From contig DASRBO010000195.1 in NCBI GenBank assembly GCA_035653595.1, positions 1 to 64,000 of the forward strand: a stretch of 64,000 nucleotides of DNA, written 5' to 3'. Each line of letters opens with the position of its first letter. Position 1 is the first letter of the stretch. Below are positions 34,327 through 41,860 of this stretch, one piece after another. A program made the translations under genes and the position numbers. The notes beneath the pieces are model-generated. The model made no database searches. It saw only the letters and a list, made by a program, of their open reading frames with translations, and was not told where the DNA came from. This DNA comes from DASRBO01 sp035653595 (lineage in GTDB: Bacteria; Actinomycetota; Acidimicrobiia; Acidimicrobiales; JAJPHE01).

Positions 34327-35808
34327 GTGACGACGCTGGTGGCGCTGCTCGATGCCGCCCGCCCGGCTGATCCCTCCACTGCCCTGCTGGACCTGCCGTC
34401 GGGCGAGAGCCTGACCTACGGCGAGATCGACGATTGGTCGGCGCGACTGGGAGCCGTCCTGCGGGACGCCGGGGCGGCCAAGGGCGACCGGGTGCTGGTC
34501 CAGATGGAGAAGTCGGCCCTGGCCGTGGCGCTGTATCTGGCCTGTGTCCGGTCAGGAATGGTGCTGGTGCCGGCCAACCCGGCCTACACCGACGATGAGC
34601 TCGCCTTTCTCATCGGTGATGCCGAGCCGATGGTGGTGGTCGTCGACCCGAGGCGAATCGACGGGGTGCGGGCCCCGGCGGTGCTAACTGCCGACGACAC
34701 CGGATGCGGGAGCCTGGCCGATGCCGCCGCCGCCGCCCGGCCGCAGGGGAGCGATGCACCCGTCGGCGACGACGATCTGGCCGCCGTGCTCTACACGTCG
34801 GGGACGACCGGCCGGCCCAAGGGGGCGATGCTCACCCAGGCCCACCTGGCCAACAACGCTTCCGCCCTCATCGACGGCTGGGGCTTCGGCCCCGACGACG
34901 TTCTCCTCCACGCCCTGCCGTTGTTCCACGCCCACGGCCTGTTCGTCGCCCTCAACTGCGCGCTGGGCTCGGGCTCGAGGCTGATCATGCTGGCGCGCTT
35001 CGACCCGGACGCGGTGCTCGATCAGCTGAGCCGGGCCACCGTGTTCATGGGCGTGCCCACCTACTACACCCGCCTGCTGGCGCATCCTCGCCTCGACCGG
35101 CACACCTGCCGGCGGGTCAGGTTGTTCGTCTCCGGCTCGGCCCCGCTGGCGGCGACGACGCACGCCGCCTTCGAGGAGCGCACCGGCCAGCGGATACTCG
35201 AGCGCTACGGCATGACCGAGACGCTCATGATCACCTCCAACCCGCTGGACGGCGAACGCCGGGCGGGCTCGGTCGGCCGGCCCCTCCGGGGGGTGACGGT
35301 GGCCGTGGTTGACCGCCAACGGGGCACCCCCCTGCCTCCTGGCGAGGTGGGCGAGATCGCCGTGGGCACCGATCCGCCGTTCGCCGGCTACTGGCGCCGT
35401 CCCGGTCAGGCCGAGGTCGGCGCCGACGGCCTGTTCATGACCGGCGACCTCGGCCGGTGGGACGACGACGGTTACCTGAGCATCGTGGGCCGGGCCCGCG
35501 ACCTGGTGATATCGGGCGGCCTCAACGTCTATCCGGGCGAGGTGGAGGCGGTGCTGGACGACCTGGAAGGGGTGAGGGAGAGCGCCGTGGTCGGCCTCCC
35601 CGATCCCGACCTGGGCGAGAAGGTGGTGGCGGTGGTGGTCGCCGACCCCGGCTGCGACCTCGACCCGGAGCGGCTGCGGGCCGACGCCCGCCGGCGGCTG
35701 GCGCCCTACAAGGTCCCCAAGGCGATCACCGTTGTCGACGCCCTGCCCCGCAACGTCATGGGCAAGGTGGAGAAGGCCCTGCTGCGCCAGCGCCTCGCCG
35801 GCGGCTGA
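34327..35808 (+). CDS. Malonyl-CoA synthetase (MatB-like) AMP-forming ligase
   Basis: A 493-residue adenylate-forming enzyme with the features of MatB: AMP motif LYTSGTTGRPKGAMLTQ, LPLFHAHGLFVALNCAL, MGVPTYYTRLL, LFVSGSAPLAATTH, ERYGMTETLMITSNPLDGERRAGSVG (the GERRAGxVG tail is typical of MatB), and a C-terminal Lys in NVMGKVEKALLRQ. It would convert malonate and CoA to malonyl-CoA with ATP. GTG 34327 is used. Substrate assignment is probable, not proved; methylmalonate is possible. Confidence 0.8.
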   Translation: MTTLVALLDAARPADPSTALLDLPSGESLTYGEIDDWSARLGAVLRDAGAAKGDRVLVQMEKSALAVALYLACVRSGMVLVPANPAYTDDELAFLIGDAEPMVVVVDPRRIDGVRAPAVLTADDTGCGSLADAAAAARPQGSDAPVGDDDLAAVLYTSGTTGRPKGAMLTQAHLANNASALIDGWGFGPDDVLLHALPLFHAHGLFVALNCALGSGSRLIMLARFDPDAVLDQLSRATVFMGVPTYYTRLLAHPRLDRHTCRRVRLFVSGSAPLAATTHAAFEERTGQRILERYGMTETLMITSNPLDGERRAGSVGRPLRGVTVAVVDRQRGTPLPPGEVGEIAVGTDPPFAGYWRRPGQAEVGADGLFMTGDLGRWDDDGYLSIVGRARDLVISGGLNVYPGEVEAVLDDLEGVRESAVVGLPDPDLGEKVVAVVVADPGCDLDPERLRADARRRLAPYKVPKAITVVDALPRNVMGKVEKALLRQRLAGG

Positions 35809-35891
35809 TCGGGCCCCAGGCGCTACCGTCCCCGGTCCGGGGGGCGGGTGGAGCGGGGACGGGCGTGCCGGACCCCGGGGAGGAGGAACGG

Positions 35892-36884
35892 ATGGAGTTC
35901 AGCCGGCTGGGGCGCACCGGCCTGCAGGTGTCGAGAATCTGCCTGGGGACCATGACCTTCGGGCTCCAGTGCGACGAGCCCACGTCCTTCGCCATTCTCG
36001 ACCGGGCCGCCGAGGGCGGGGTGACCTTCCTCGACGCCGCCGACGTCTACCCCCTGGGCGGGGGTCTCGAGACGGTCGGGCGGACCGAGGAGATCCTCGG
36101 TCGCTGGCTCAAGGGCAAGCGGGACCGCTTCGCGGTGGCGACCAAGTGCTCGGGGGTCATGGGCCCGTCGCGCTGGGACCGGGGCAACTCCCGCAAGCAC
36201 ATCGTCGAGGCGGTCGAGGCGTCCCTGCGCCGGCTGGGGACGGACCGCATCGACCTCTACCAGCTCCACGCCCCCGATCCCCAGGCCCCGATCGAGGAGA
36301 CCATCCTCGCCCTCGACCACCTGGTCGCCTCGGGCAAGGTCCTCTATGTGGGCTGCTCCAACTTCCTCGCCTACCAGGTGGCCCTGGCCCTGGGCTGGAG
36401 CCGGGCCCTCCGCCTGGCCCGTTTCGACTCCGTGCAGCCCCGCTACAACCTGCTGTTCCGCCAGATCGAGAGGGAGCTGCTGCCCCTCTGCGCCGAGGAG
36501 GGCGTCGGGGTCATCCCCTACAACCCGCTGGCCGGCGGCCTGCTTTCGGGCAAGCACGACCCCGGCGGCTCACCGGCCGAGGGGACCCGGTTCACCTTGG
36601 GCACGGCCGGGGCCATGTACCAGGGCCGGTACTGGCACGAGCGCGAGTTCGCCACCGTGGGGGCCCTGGCCCCGCTGGCCGCCGAGGCGGGCACCTCGCT
36701 GGTCACCCTGGCCGTGGCCTGGGTGCTGGCCAACCCGGCGATCACCTCGGCCATCGTGGGGGCGAGCCGGCCCGAGCAGCTGGACGCCAGCCTGGCCGCC
36801 GCCGACCTGGCCCTGGACGGGGACCTCAAGGCCCGCATGGACGACCTGACCGCCGAGTACCGGCTGGGCGACGCCGCCCGCTGA
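35892..36884 (+). CDS. Aldo/keto reductase
   Basis: A 330-residue (beta/alpha)8 NADPH reductase from ATG 35892, preceded by an exact AGGAGG at 35881-35886. Catalytic features are visible: DAADVYPLGGG (Asp and Tyr), the Lys in FAVATKCSG and HAPDPQAPIEET (His). The cofactor loop is VLANPAITSAIVGASRPEQL, in the layout of the YajO/Tas subgroup. It starts 83 nt after the MatB-like gene and may share its promoter. The substrate is unknown. Confidence 0.9.
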   Translation: MEFSRLGRTGLQVSRICLGTMTFGLQCDEPTSFAILDRAAEGGVTFLDAADVYPLGGGLETVGRTEEILGRWLKGKRDRFAVATKCSGVMGPSRWDRGNSRKHIVEAVEASLRRLGTDRIDLYQLHAPDPQAPIEETILALDHLVASGKVLYVGCSNFLAYQVALALGWSRALRLARFDSVQPRYNLLFRQIERELLPLCAEEGVGVIPYNPLAGGLLSGKHDPGGSPAEGTRFTLGTAGAMYQGRYWHEREFATVGALAPLAAEAGTSLVTLAVAWVLANPAITSAIVGASRPEQLDASLAAADLALDGDLKARMDDLTAEYRLGDAAR

Positions 36885-36969
36885 CGGCACAGCTTCCGCC
36901 AGACGGGGCCGATCCGGGCGTATATCCGATCGACAGCCGGGCCCGAGGGGGCCCGAGGCATGAAACTTG

Positions 36970-36995
36970 CAAAAGTTGATCGGATTAGTCAGGAA
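36970..36995 (+). promoter_or_regulatory. Candidate cys regulatory element upstream of cysC
   Basis: CAAAAGTTGA, 8 nt and GTCAGGAA, ending 7 nt before the cysC ATG. The same two blocks with the same 8-nt spacing lie before cysH on the other strand (40528-40553). The AGGAA at the end also serves as ribosome site. A partial dyad (TTGAy ... RGTCA) suggests an operator. Confidence 0.55.
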
Positions 36996-37002
36996 ATCTA
37001 GC

Positions 37003-37611
37003 ATGCCGGGCGTGACCTCCGGCCTTCCCACCCCTCGGGCCGTCGCGGCCCGGACCGTCTGGCTGACCGGGCTGCCCTCGGCCGGCAAGACCACCCTGGC
37101 CCGGGCCCTGGCCGCCCGGCTGGAGGGGTCGGGGGCGGCGGTGGAGGTGCTCGACGGCGACGAGCTCCGCCCCGTCCTGTCGTCGGGGCTGGGCTACAGC
37201 CGCCAGGACCGCGACGAGAACGTCCGCCGCATCGGGTTCGTGGCCGACCTGCTGTCCCGCAACGGCGTGTGGGCGGTGGCGGCGGTGGTCTCCCCGTACC
37301 GGGGGGCCCGCGACGAGGTGCGGACCAGGCACGGCGGGCGCTTCTTCGAGGTGTGGGTCTCGACCCCGGCCGAGGTCTGCGCCGAGCGGGACGTCAAGGG
37401 CCTCTACGCCAAGCAGACCTCGGGCGCCCTGACCGGGCTCACCGGCGCCGACGACCCGTACGAGCCGCCGCTTTCGCCCGAACTGGTCCTTCCGACCCAC
37501 GAGCTCGGCGTCGACGGTTGCGTCGATCGCATCTGGTCCGCCCTCGGCCTCGACCAGGCCGCCGCCGGCATGGTCGGGGCCACGACCGCGCTATCAAGGA
37601 GCCTACGCTGA
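37003..37611 (+). CDS. cysC: Adenylyl-sulfate kinase
   Basis: A 202-residue APS kinase, which phosphorylates APS at the 3' position to PAPS. The P-loop is GLPSAGKTT (residues 23-31), then DGDELRPVLSSGLGYSRQDRDENVRRIGFVADLL and the DVKGLYAKQ substrate loop that marks the family. ATG 37003 has AGGAA 7 nt upstream. It leads the cysC-cysD-cysN unit, and its stop overlaps the cysD start codon (CTGA). Together with CysD/CysN it makes PAPS from sulfate. Confidence 0.9.
   Translation: MPGVTSGLPTPRAVAARTVWLTGLPSAGKTTLARALAARLEGSGAAVEVLDGDELRPVLSSGLGYSRQDRDENVRRIGFVADLLSRNGVWAVAAVVSPYRGARDEVRTRHGGRFFEVWVSTPAEVCAERDVKGLYAKQTSGALTGLTGADDPYEPPLSPELVLPTHELGVDGCVDRIWSALGLDQAAAGMVGATTALSRSLR
37596..37601 (+). 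promoter_or_regulatory. Ribosome site AAGGAG before the CTG start of cysD
   Basis: AAGGAG sits 6 nt before CTG 37608. No ATG, GTG or TTG occurs in frame before the conserved N-terminus, so this site points to CTG as the start. Confidence 0.6.
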
Positions 37612-38534
37612 CCACCATCGCCCCCGATCTCCGGCGCAGCGGCCTCAATCACCTCGACGCCCTCGAGTCCCACGCCATCTTCGTCATGCGCGAGGTGGCC
37701 GCCGAGTGCCAGCACCCGGCCCTGCTCTTCTCGGGCGGGAAGGACTCCGCCGTCCTGCTGCGCCTGGCCGAGAAAGCCTTCCGCCCGGGCCGGTTCCCCT
37801 TCCCCGTGCTCCACGTGGACACCGGCCACAACTTCCCCGAGGTGCTCAGCTTCCGCGACCGGCGGGTGGCCGAGCTGGGCGAGCGCCTGATCGTGGCCTC
37901 CGTGCAGGAGTCCATCGATTCGGGGCGGGTGCACGACCCGGGCCACGGGGAGTCGCGCAACCGGCTCCAGAGCGTGACCCTGCTGGACGCCATCAGCGCC
38001 CACGGTCTCGACGCCTGCATCGGCGGGGCCCGGCGGGACGAGGACAAGGCCCGGGCCAAGGAGCGGGTGCTGTCCTTCCGCGACTCCTTCGGCCAGTGGG
38101 AGCCCCGCAACCAGCGCCCCGAGCTGTGGCACCTCTACCAGGGCCAGGTCCGGCCCGGCGAGCACCTGAGGGCGTTCCCCCTGTCGGACTGGACCGAGCT
38201 CGACGTCTGGCAGTACATCGCCCGCGAGGAGATCGAGCTGCCCTCGATCTACTACGCCCATCGCCGGCCCGTCATCGAGCGCAACGGGATGCTCCTCGCC
38301 GCCGGCGAGTGGATCCAGCCCCGTCCCGGTGAGGTCGTGTTCGAGGAGACCGTCCGGTTCCGCACCGTTGGCGACGCCACCTGCACCGGGGCGGTGCGCT
38401 CGGCGGCCCGCACGGTGGAAGAGGTGATCGCCGAGGTGGCCACCGCCACCGTCACCGAGCGGGGCGCCACCAGAGCCGACGACAAGTTCTCCGAGACGGC
38501 CATGGAGGACCGCAAGCGGGAGGGCTACTTCTAG
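37608..38534 (+). CDS. cysD: Sulfate adenylyltransferase subunit 2
   Basis: A 308-residue ATP sulfurylase small subunit. The PP-loop is LLFSGGKDSAVLLRLAEKA, then VLHVDTGHNFPEVLSFRDRR, GARRDEDKARAKERV, WTELDVWQYIAREEIELPSIYYAHRR, and the typical ending DDKFSETAMEDRKREGYF. The start is most likely CTG 37608, with AAGGAG 6 nt upstream and overlapping the cysC stop. The first in-frame ATG lies inside the conserved REV region and would delete the family N-terminus. It pairs with CysN to activate sulfate with ATP and GTP. Confidence 0.9.
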   Translation: MTTIAPDLRRSGLNHLDALESHAIFVMREVAAECQHPALLFSGGKDSAVLLRLAEKAFRPGRFPFPVLHVDTGHNFPEVLSFRDRRVAELGERLIVASVQESIDSGRVHDPGHGESRNRLQSVTLLDAISAHGLDACIGGARRDEDKARAKERVLSFRDSFGQWEPRNQRPELWHLYQGQVRPGEHLRAFPLSDWTELDVWQYIAREEIELPSIYYAHRRPVIERNGMLLAAGEWIQPRPGEVVFEETVRFRTVGDATCTGAVRSAARTVEEVIAEVATATVTERGATRADDKFSETAMEDRKREGYF

Positions 38535-38536
38535 CG

Positions 38537-39784
38537 GTGGACCTCCTCCGCTTCGCCGCCGTCGGCTCGGTCGACGACGGGAAGTCGACTCTCATCGGGC
38601 GCCTGCTCCACGACACCCGGCAGCTGTTCGAGGACCAGATCGAGGCCCTGGAGACGGCCAGCCGCCGCCGTGGACTCTCCGAGGTCGAGCTGGCCTTCGT
38701 CACCGACGGCCTGCGGGCCGAGCGGGAGCAGGGCATCACCATCGACGTCGCCTACCGCTACGCCGCCACGCCCAACCGCAAGTTCGTGATCGCCGACTGC
38801 CCCGGCCACGTGCAGTACACCCGCAACATGGCCACCGGGGCGTCGACGGCCGACCTCGCCGTGGTGGTGGTCGACGCCGCCAGCGGTCTCAAGGAGCAGA
38901 CCAGGCGCCATCTCTGCATCGCCGCCCTGCTCGGCGTGCACCAGGTGCTGCTGTGCGTCAACAAGATGGACCTGGTCGACTGGTCGCCGGAGCCGTTCAA
39001 GCGGGCGGCGGCCGAAGTGGAGGCCCTCTCGACCAGCCTCGGCCTGCGCAGCGTGGTGCCGGTGCCGATTTCGGCCCTGCACGGCGACAACGTGGCGGAA
39101 CGGTCACACCGGGCCGGCTGGTACGACGGCCCCACCGTGCTTGAGGCCCTCGAGGCGGCCCCGTCGTCGGAGACCGTCGACGGCCCGGCCCGGCTACCGG
39201 TCCAGTGGGTGGTCCGCCTGCCCGGGGGCGGCCGGAGCTACGCCGGCATGATCAACGGGGGCCTCCTGCGACCGGGCGACGACGTCGTGGTGCTGCCCGC
39301 CGGTCGGCGCAGCCGGGTGTCCAAGGTTGAGACCTTCGACGGCCCCCTTCTGGAGGCCTCGCCCCACCTGTCGGTGACGGTCACCCTCGAGGACGACGTC
39401 GACGTCGCCCGCGGCGACATGATCGCCCATGTCCAGGGGGCCCCCGAGCTGGTGACCGAGCTGGAGGCGACGGTGTGCTGGTTCGCCGAGCGCCCCCTCG
39501 ATCCGGGCTGGCGCTGCCGGATCAAGCACACCACCCGGGTGGCGCCGGCGGTCGTACGTGAGCTGGACGGCCGCCTCGACGTCAACACCCTCAACATCCG
39601 GCCGACGTCGGAGCTGGGGTCCAACGACATCGGGGTGGTGCGGCTGGTGACGGCGACCCCGCTGGCGGTGGACCCCTACCGCGACAACCGGACCACCGGC
39701 AGCTTCGTCCTGATCGACGAGGCCACCAACGCCACCGTGGCCGCCGGAATGGTGGGCCCGCCGGCGGTCAGCCCACTTCCCTGA
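38537..39784 (+). CDS. cysN: Sulfate adenylyltransferase subunit 1 (GTPase)
   Basis: A 415-residue EF-Tu-like GTPase that drives ATP sulfurylase. G-motifs: GSVDDGKST (10-18), DCPGHVQYTRNM and NKMD. The translation-factor block AEREQGITIDVAYRY and a two-barrel C-terminal part follow, ending without a fused APS kinase. That matches the separate cysC gene upstream. GTG 38537 follows the cysD stop by 2 nt. It is convergent with cysH. Confidence 0.93.
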   Translation: MDLLRFAAVGSVDDGKSTLIGRLLHDTRQLFEDQIEALETASRRRGLSEVELAFVTDGLRAEREQGITIDVAYRYAATPNRKFVIADCPGHVQYTRNMATGASTADLAVVVVDAASGLKEQTRRHLCIAALLGVHQVLLCVNKMDLVDWSPEPFKRAAAEVEALSTSLGLRSVVPVPISALHGDNVAERSHRAGWYDGPTVLEALEAAPSSETVDGPARLPVQWVVRLPGGGRSYAGMINGGLLRPGDDVVVLPAGRRSRVSKVETFDGPLLEASPHLSVTVTLEDDVDVARGDMIAHVQGAPELVTELEATVCWFAERPLDPGWRCRIKHTTRVAPAVVRELDGRLDVNTLNIRPTSELGSNDIGVVRLVTATPLAVDPYRDNRTTGSFVLIDEATNATVAAGMVGPPAVSPLP

Positions 39785-39843
39785 AGCGATTCGGCCCGGG
39801 GCCGGTCAGCTGCCCCTCCGTTTGGCGCCGCCGAAAGCGCGTT

Positions 39844-40512
39844 CTACAGGTGCAGCCCGCACTCGGTCTTGTCGCTGCCCGCCCATCGTCCCGAGCGGGG
39901 ATCGGACGGGTCGGTCACCGGCTGGGTGGTCGGGGCGCAGCCGATCGACAGGTATCCCCTCAGGCTGAGGGGGTGCACCGGCAGCCCATGGTCGGCGACG
40001 TAGCCGCTGACGTCGAGGTCGGACCAGGTGGCCAACGGGTTGACCTTGACCACCCCCCGGCTCTCGTCGAGGGACACGATCGGGGCGCCGGCCCTGGTCG
40101 CCGACTCCGAGCGGCGCAGGCCGGTCATCCAGGCCTGGCGCTCGGCCAGCACCCCCCCGAGGGGCGCGACCTTGCGCAGCTCGCAGCACCGCTCGGTCCC
40201 GCACGGCCACTCGTCGGCGCCGATCTCAGGGCGAAGCACGGTCAGGTTGAGCTGGTAGCGGGCGGCGACCTCGTCGACGTAGGCCAGCGTCTCCGGGAAG
40301 TGGAAGCCGGTGTCGAGGAAGACCACCTCGATGTCCGGGGCCACCTGGGTGGCGATGTCGATGATCACGCAGTCCTGGAACGAGGCGGTCAGGACCAGGC
40401 CGGACCCGAACCGCTCCCACGCCCAGCGGACCACCGACGAGGCCGGCAGTCGCTCGAAGCGGGCCGACAACTCCTCCAGCTCGGCTGCGCCCGGCAGGGT
40501 GGTGGTCGTCAT
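39844..40512 (-). CDS. cysH: APS/PAPS reductase (thioredoxin-dependent), one Fe-S cysteine replaced
   Basis: A 222-residue reductase that makes sulfite from APS or PAPS. The N-terminal half has VLTASFQDCVIIDI and VFLDTGFHFPETL; the active-site tail is KTECGLHL (Cys218). The plant/Mycobacterium APS-type [4Fe-4S] enzymes have Cys-Cys and C-x-x-C; here Cys109-Cys110 (RCCELRKV) and Cys192 are present, but position 195, normally Cys (CAPCT), is Thr in SIGCAPTTQPV. The E. coli PAPS-type enzyme has SIGDIHTT at this place, so the motif is intermediate. Upstream is the shared cys element (40528-40553). Whether the substrate is APS or PAPS is therefore open. Confidence 0.9.
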   Translation of the reverse strand: MTTTTLPGAAELEELSARFERLPASSVVRWAWERFGSGLVLTASFQDCVIIDIATQVAPDIEVVFLDTGFHFPETLAYVDEVAARYQLNLTVLRPEIGADEWPCGTERCCELRKVAPLGGVLAERQAWMTGLRRSESATRAGAPIVSLDESRGVVKVNPLATWSDLDVSGYVADHGLPVHPLSLRGYLSIGCAPTTQPVTDPSDPRSGRWAGSDKTECGLHL

Positions 40513-40527
40513 GCCCCCATCCCATCA

Positions 40528-40553
40528 TTCCTGACCAGATCAGTCAACTTTTG
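40528..40553 (-). promoter_or_regulatory. Candidate cys regulatory element upstream of cysH
   Basis: On the coding strand: CAAAAGTTGA, 8 nt and GTCAGGAA, the same split motif as upstream of cysC, ending 15 nt before the cysH ATG. The gene has GGGATGGGGG as its own ribosome-site candidate, so the AGGAA part is not needed for translation here, which favours a regulator-binding role. Confidence 0.55.
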
Positions 40554-40692
40554 ACCCCCCTGACCCTGCGCCGGCGGGGGCCCGGCGGGTCGGCGGGAGG
40601 AGGAGCGGGGCCGGGCGAGTCGGCGGGGACCGGAATTGGGCCTACCCTTGGAGGGGCCCCCTACGGACCGGGCCTGGAGGAAGGGAGCTGCA

Positions 40693-40878
40693 GTGGTTCT
40701 CGCCAACTTGATGGGCGTCGACGGCGCAATCCTGCTGGCGGTGGTCGCCCTGCTGTTCGGCAGCAGCCAGCTGCCCAAACTCGCCCGGGCGCTGGGCTCG
40801 GCCTCGCACGAGTTCAAGAAGGGCGTCGAGGAAGGCCAGGACGCCGCCGAGGCGGCGGAGGAAAAGAAGCAGTCCTGA
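40693..40878 (+). CDS. tatA: Twin-arginine translocase subunit TatA/TatE-like
   Basis: A 61-residue protein. GTG 40693 has GGAAGGGAG about 6 nt upstream. One N-terminal membrane helix (GAILLAVVALLFGSSQLPKLARALG), the FGxxxLPxLxxxLG hinge and an amphipathic basic helix (FKKGVEEGQDAAEAA) define TatA. It would form the pore for folded proteins, such as the Tat-signal GMC small subunit in this window. No tatB or tatC is near. Confidence 0.85.
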   Translation: MVLANLMGVDGAILLAVVALLFGSSQLPKLARALGSASHEFKKGVEEGQDAAEAAEEKKQS

Positions 40879-40926
40879 GCGGGCGGCGTGACCGCCGCCG
40901 CTGGATAGGCGCCCGACCGACCGCGG

Positions 40927-40932
40927 TAGGCT
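40927..40932 (+). promoter_or_regulatory. -10 element (TAGGCT) for a leaderless PaaX-like message
   Basis: TAGGCT fits TANNNT and lies 6 nt before GTG 40939, which has no ribosome site. This is the spacing of a leaderless promoter. Confidence 0.35.
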
Positions 40933-40938
40933 GCGGTC

Positions 40939-41814
40939 GTGTCGCGAACGACCGTACAGGTCCCGACCAGGGTCCTGGTCTTCGGGATGGCCAGGGCCGA
41001 CGGCACCATCCAGCCCAGCGAGGTCCTGCCGGTCGCCGAGGCCTGCGGTCAGAGCCCGGACCAGATCCGCTCCTGCCTGCGGCGACTGGTAGCCGAGGGC
41101 CTGTTCGTCCGCCGGGGGGCCGGTCGCTCCGGTGTATACGAGGCCACCCCCCGGGGCCTGGCGGCGCTGGGGGCGTCGGTGGAGCGGACCCGCCTGGCCT
41201 ACGCCCAGGACGCCGCCGGCCGGGGCTGGGACCGTCAGTGGCGCCTGGTCGGCTTCGCCGTGCCCGAGCGCAACCGGTCCTCCCGCGACGCCTTCCGCGA
41301 GCGATTGCGCCAGCTGGGCGGCAGCGCCATACAGGCCGCCCTCTACGTCTCCCCCCACAACTGGCACAAGGACGTCAAGGCGGTGGCCGAACGCCTCGGG
41401 GTGGCCGACCAGGTCACGGTGGCCACCACCGACGACCTCGAGATCGGGGGCGAGCGCGACCCCCGCGAGCTGGCCCGGCACCTCTGGCAGCTCGACGACC
41501 TGGCCGACCGGTACCGCAAGTTCACCAACGCCTTCGCCCACGTCCCCCTCGACCTGGCCGCCCTGCGCCAGCAGCGTCTCCGCCTGGGTGACGAGACCTT
41601 CCTGCCCCTGGCCCTGTCCATGGCCGTCGCCTTCCAGGACTGCTTCGGGCGGGACCCGCTGCTGCCGCCCGAGCTGCTGCCCCGGCCCTGGCCCGGGCGG
41701 GAAGCCCGCGAGCTGGTGGTGACCAGCCGGCGGCAGGCCCTCGCCATGCGCCAGGCCAGCGGCCTGCCCCCTCTGTTCCGGCTCTTCGACGAGGCCGTCG
41801 AGGCCATCCCTTGA
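40939..41814 (+). CDS. PaaX-family transcriptional regulator-like protein
   Basis: A 291-residue regulator with an N-terminal winged helix (SRTTVQVPTRVLVFGMAR and SPDQIRSCLRRLVAEGLFVRR) and a long middle domain. LVGFAVPERNRSSRDAFRERLRQLGGSAIQAALYVSPHNWHKDV matches the PaaX family core, with FVNAFAHVPLDLAAL later. PaaX proteins repress aromatic-acid degradation and respond to CoA thioesters. No paa genes are in the window, so its targets are unknown. It begins 60 nt after tatA and ends inside a tandem repeat that leads into the LLM gene. Confidence 0.8.
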   Translation: MSRTTVQVPTRVLVFGMARADGTIQPSEVLPVAEACGQSPDQIRSCLRRLVAEGLFVRRGAGRSGVYEATPRGLAALGASVERTRLAYAQDAAGRGWDRQWRLVGFAVPERNRSSRDAFRERLRQLGGSAIQAALYVSPHNWHKDVKAVAERLGVADQVTVATTDDLEIGGERDPRELARHLWQLDDLADRYRKFTNAFAHVPLDLAALRQQRLRLGDETFLPLALSMAVAFQDCFGRDPLLPPELLPRPWPGREARELVVTSRRQALAMRQASGLPPLFRLFDEAVEAIP

Positions 41815-41851
41815 TCGCAACAGCCCTGATCGCACAGCCCTGATCGCACAG
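41808..41851 (+). repeat. Three tandem 14-16 nt repeats (CCCTGATCGCACAG)
   Basis: Units stand at 41808-41823 (CCCTTGATCGCAACAG), 41824-41837 and 41838-41851 (both CCCTGATCGCACAG), separating the PaaX-like stop and the LLM start. The stop codon of the regulator lies in the first unit and the LLM ribosome site follows the last. TGATCGCA recurs in each. Slippage or a tandem operator are the alternatives. Confidence 0.7.
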
Positions 41852-41860
41852 GAGGACGAC

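Noticed and set aside
36970..37003. Ordinary -35/-10 promoter for cysC using TTGATC and TAGCAT
   Set aside because: The -10 would overlap the start codon, so transcription would begin inside the gene; the shared split motif is a better reading.
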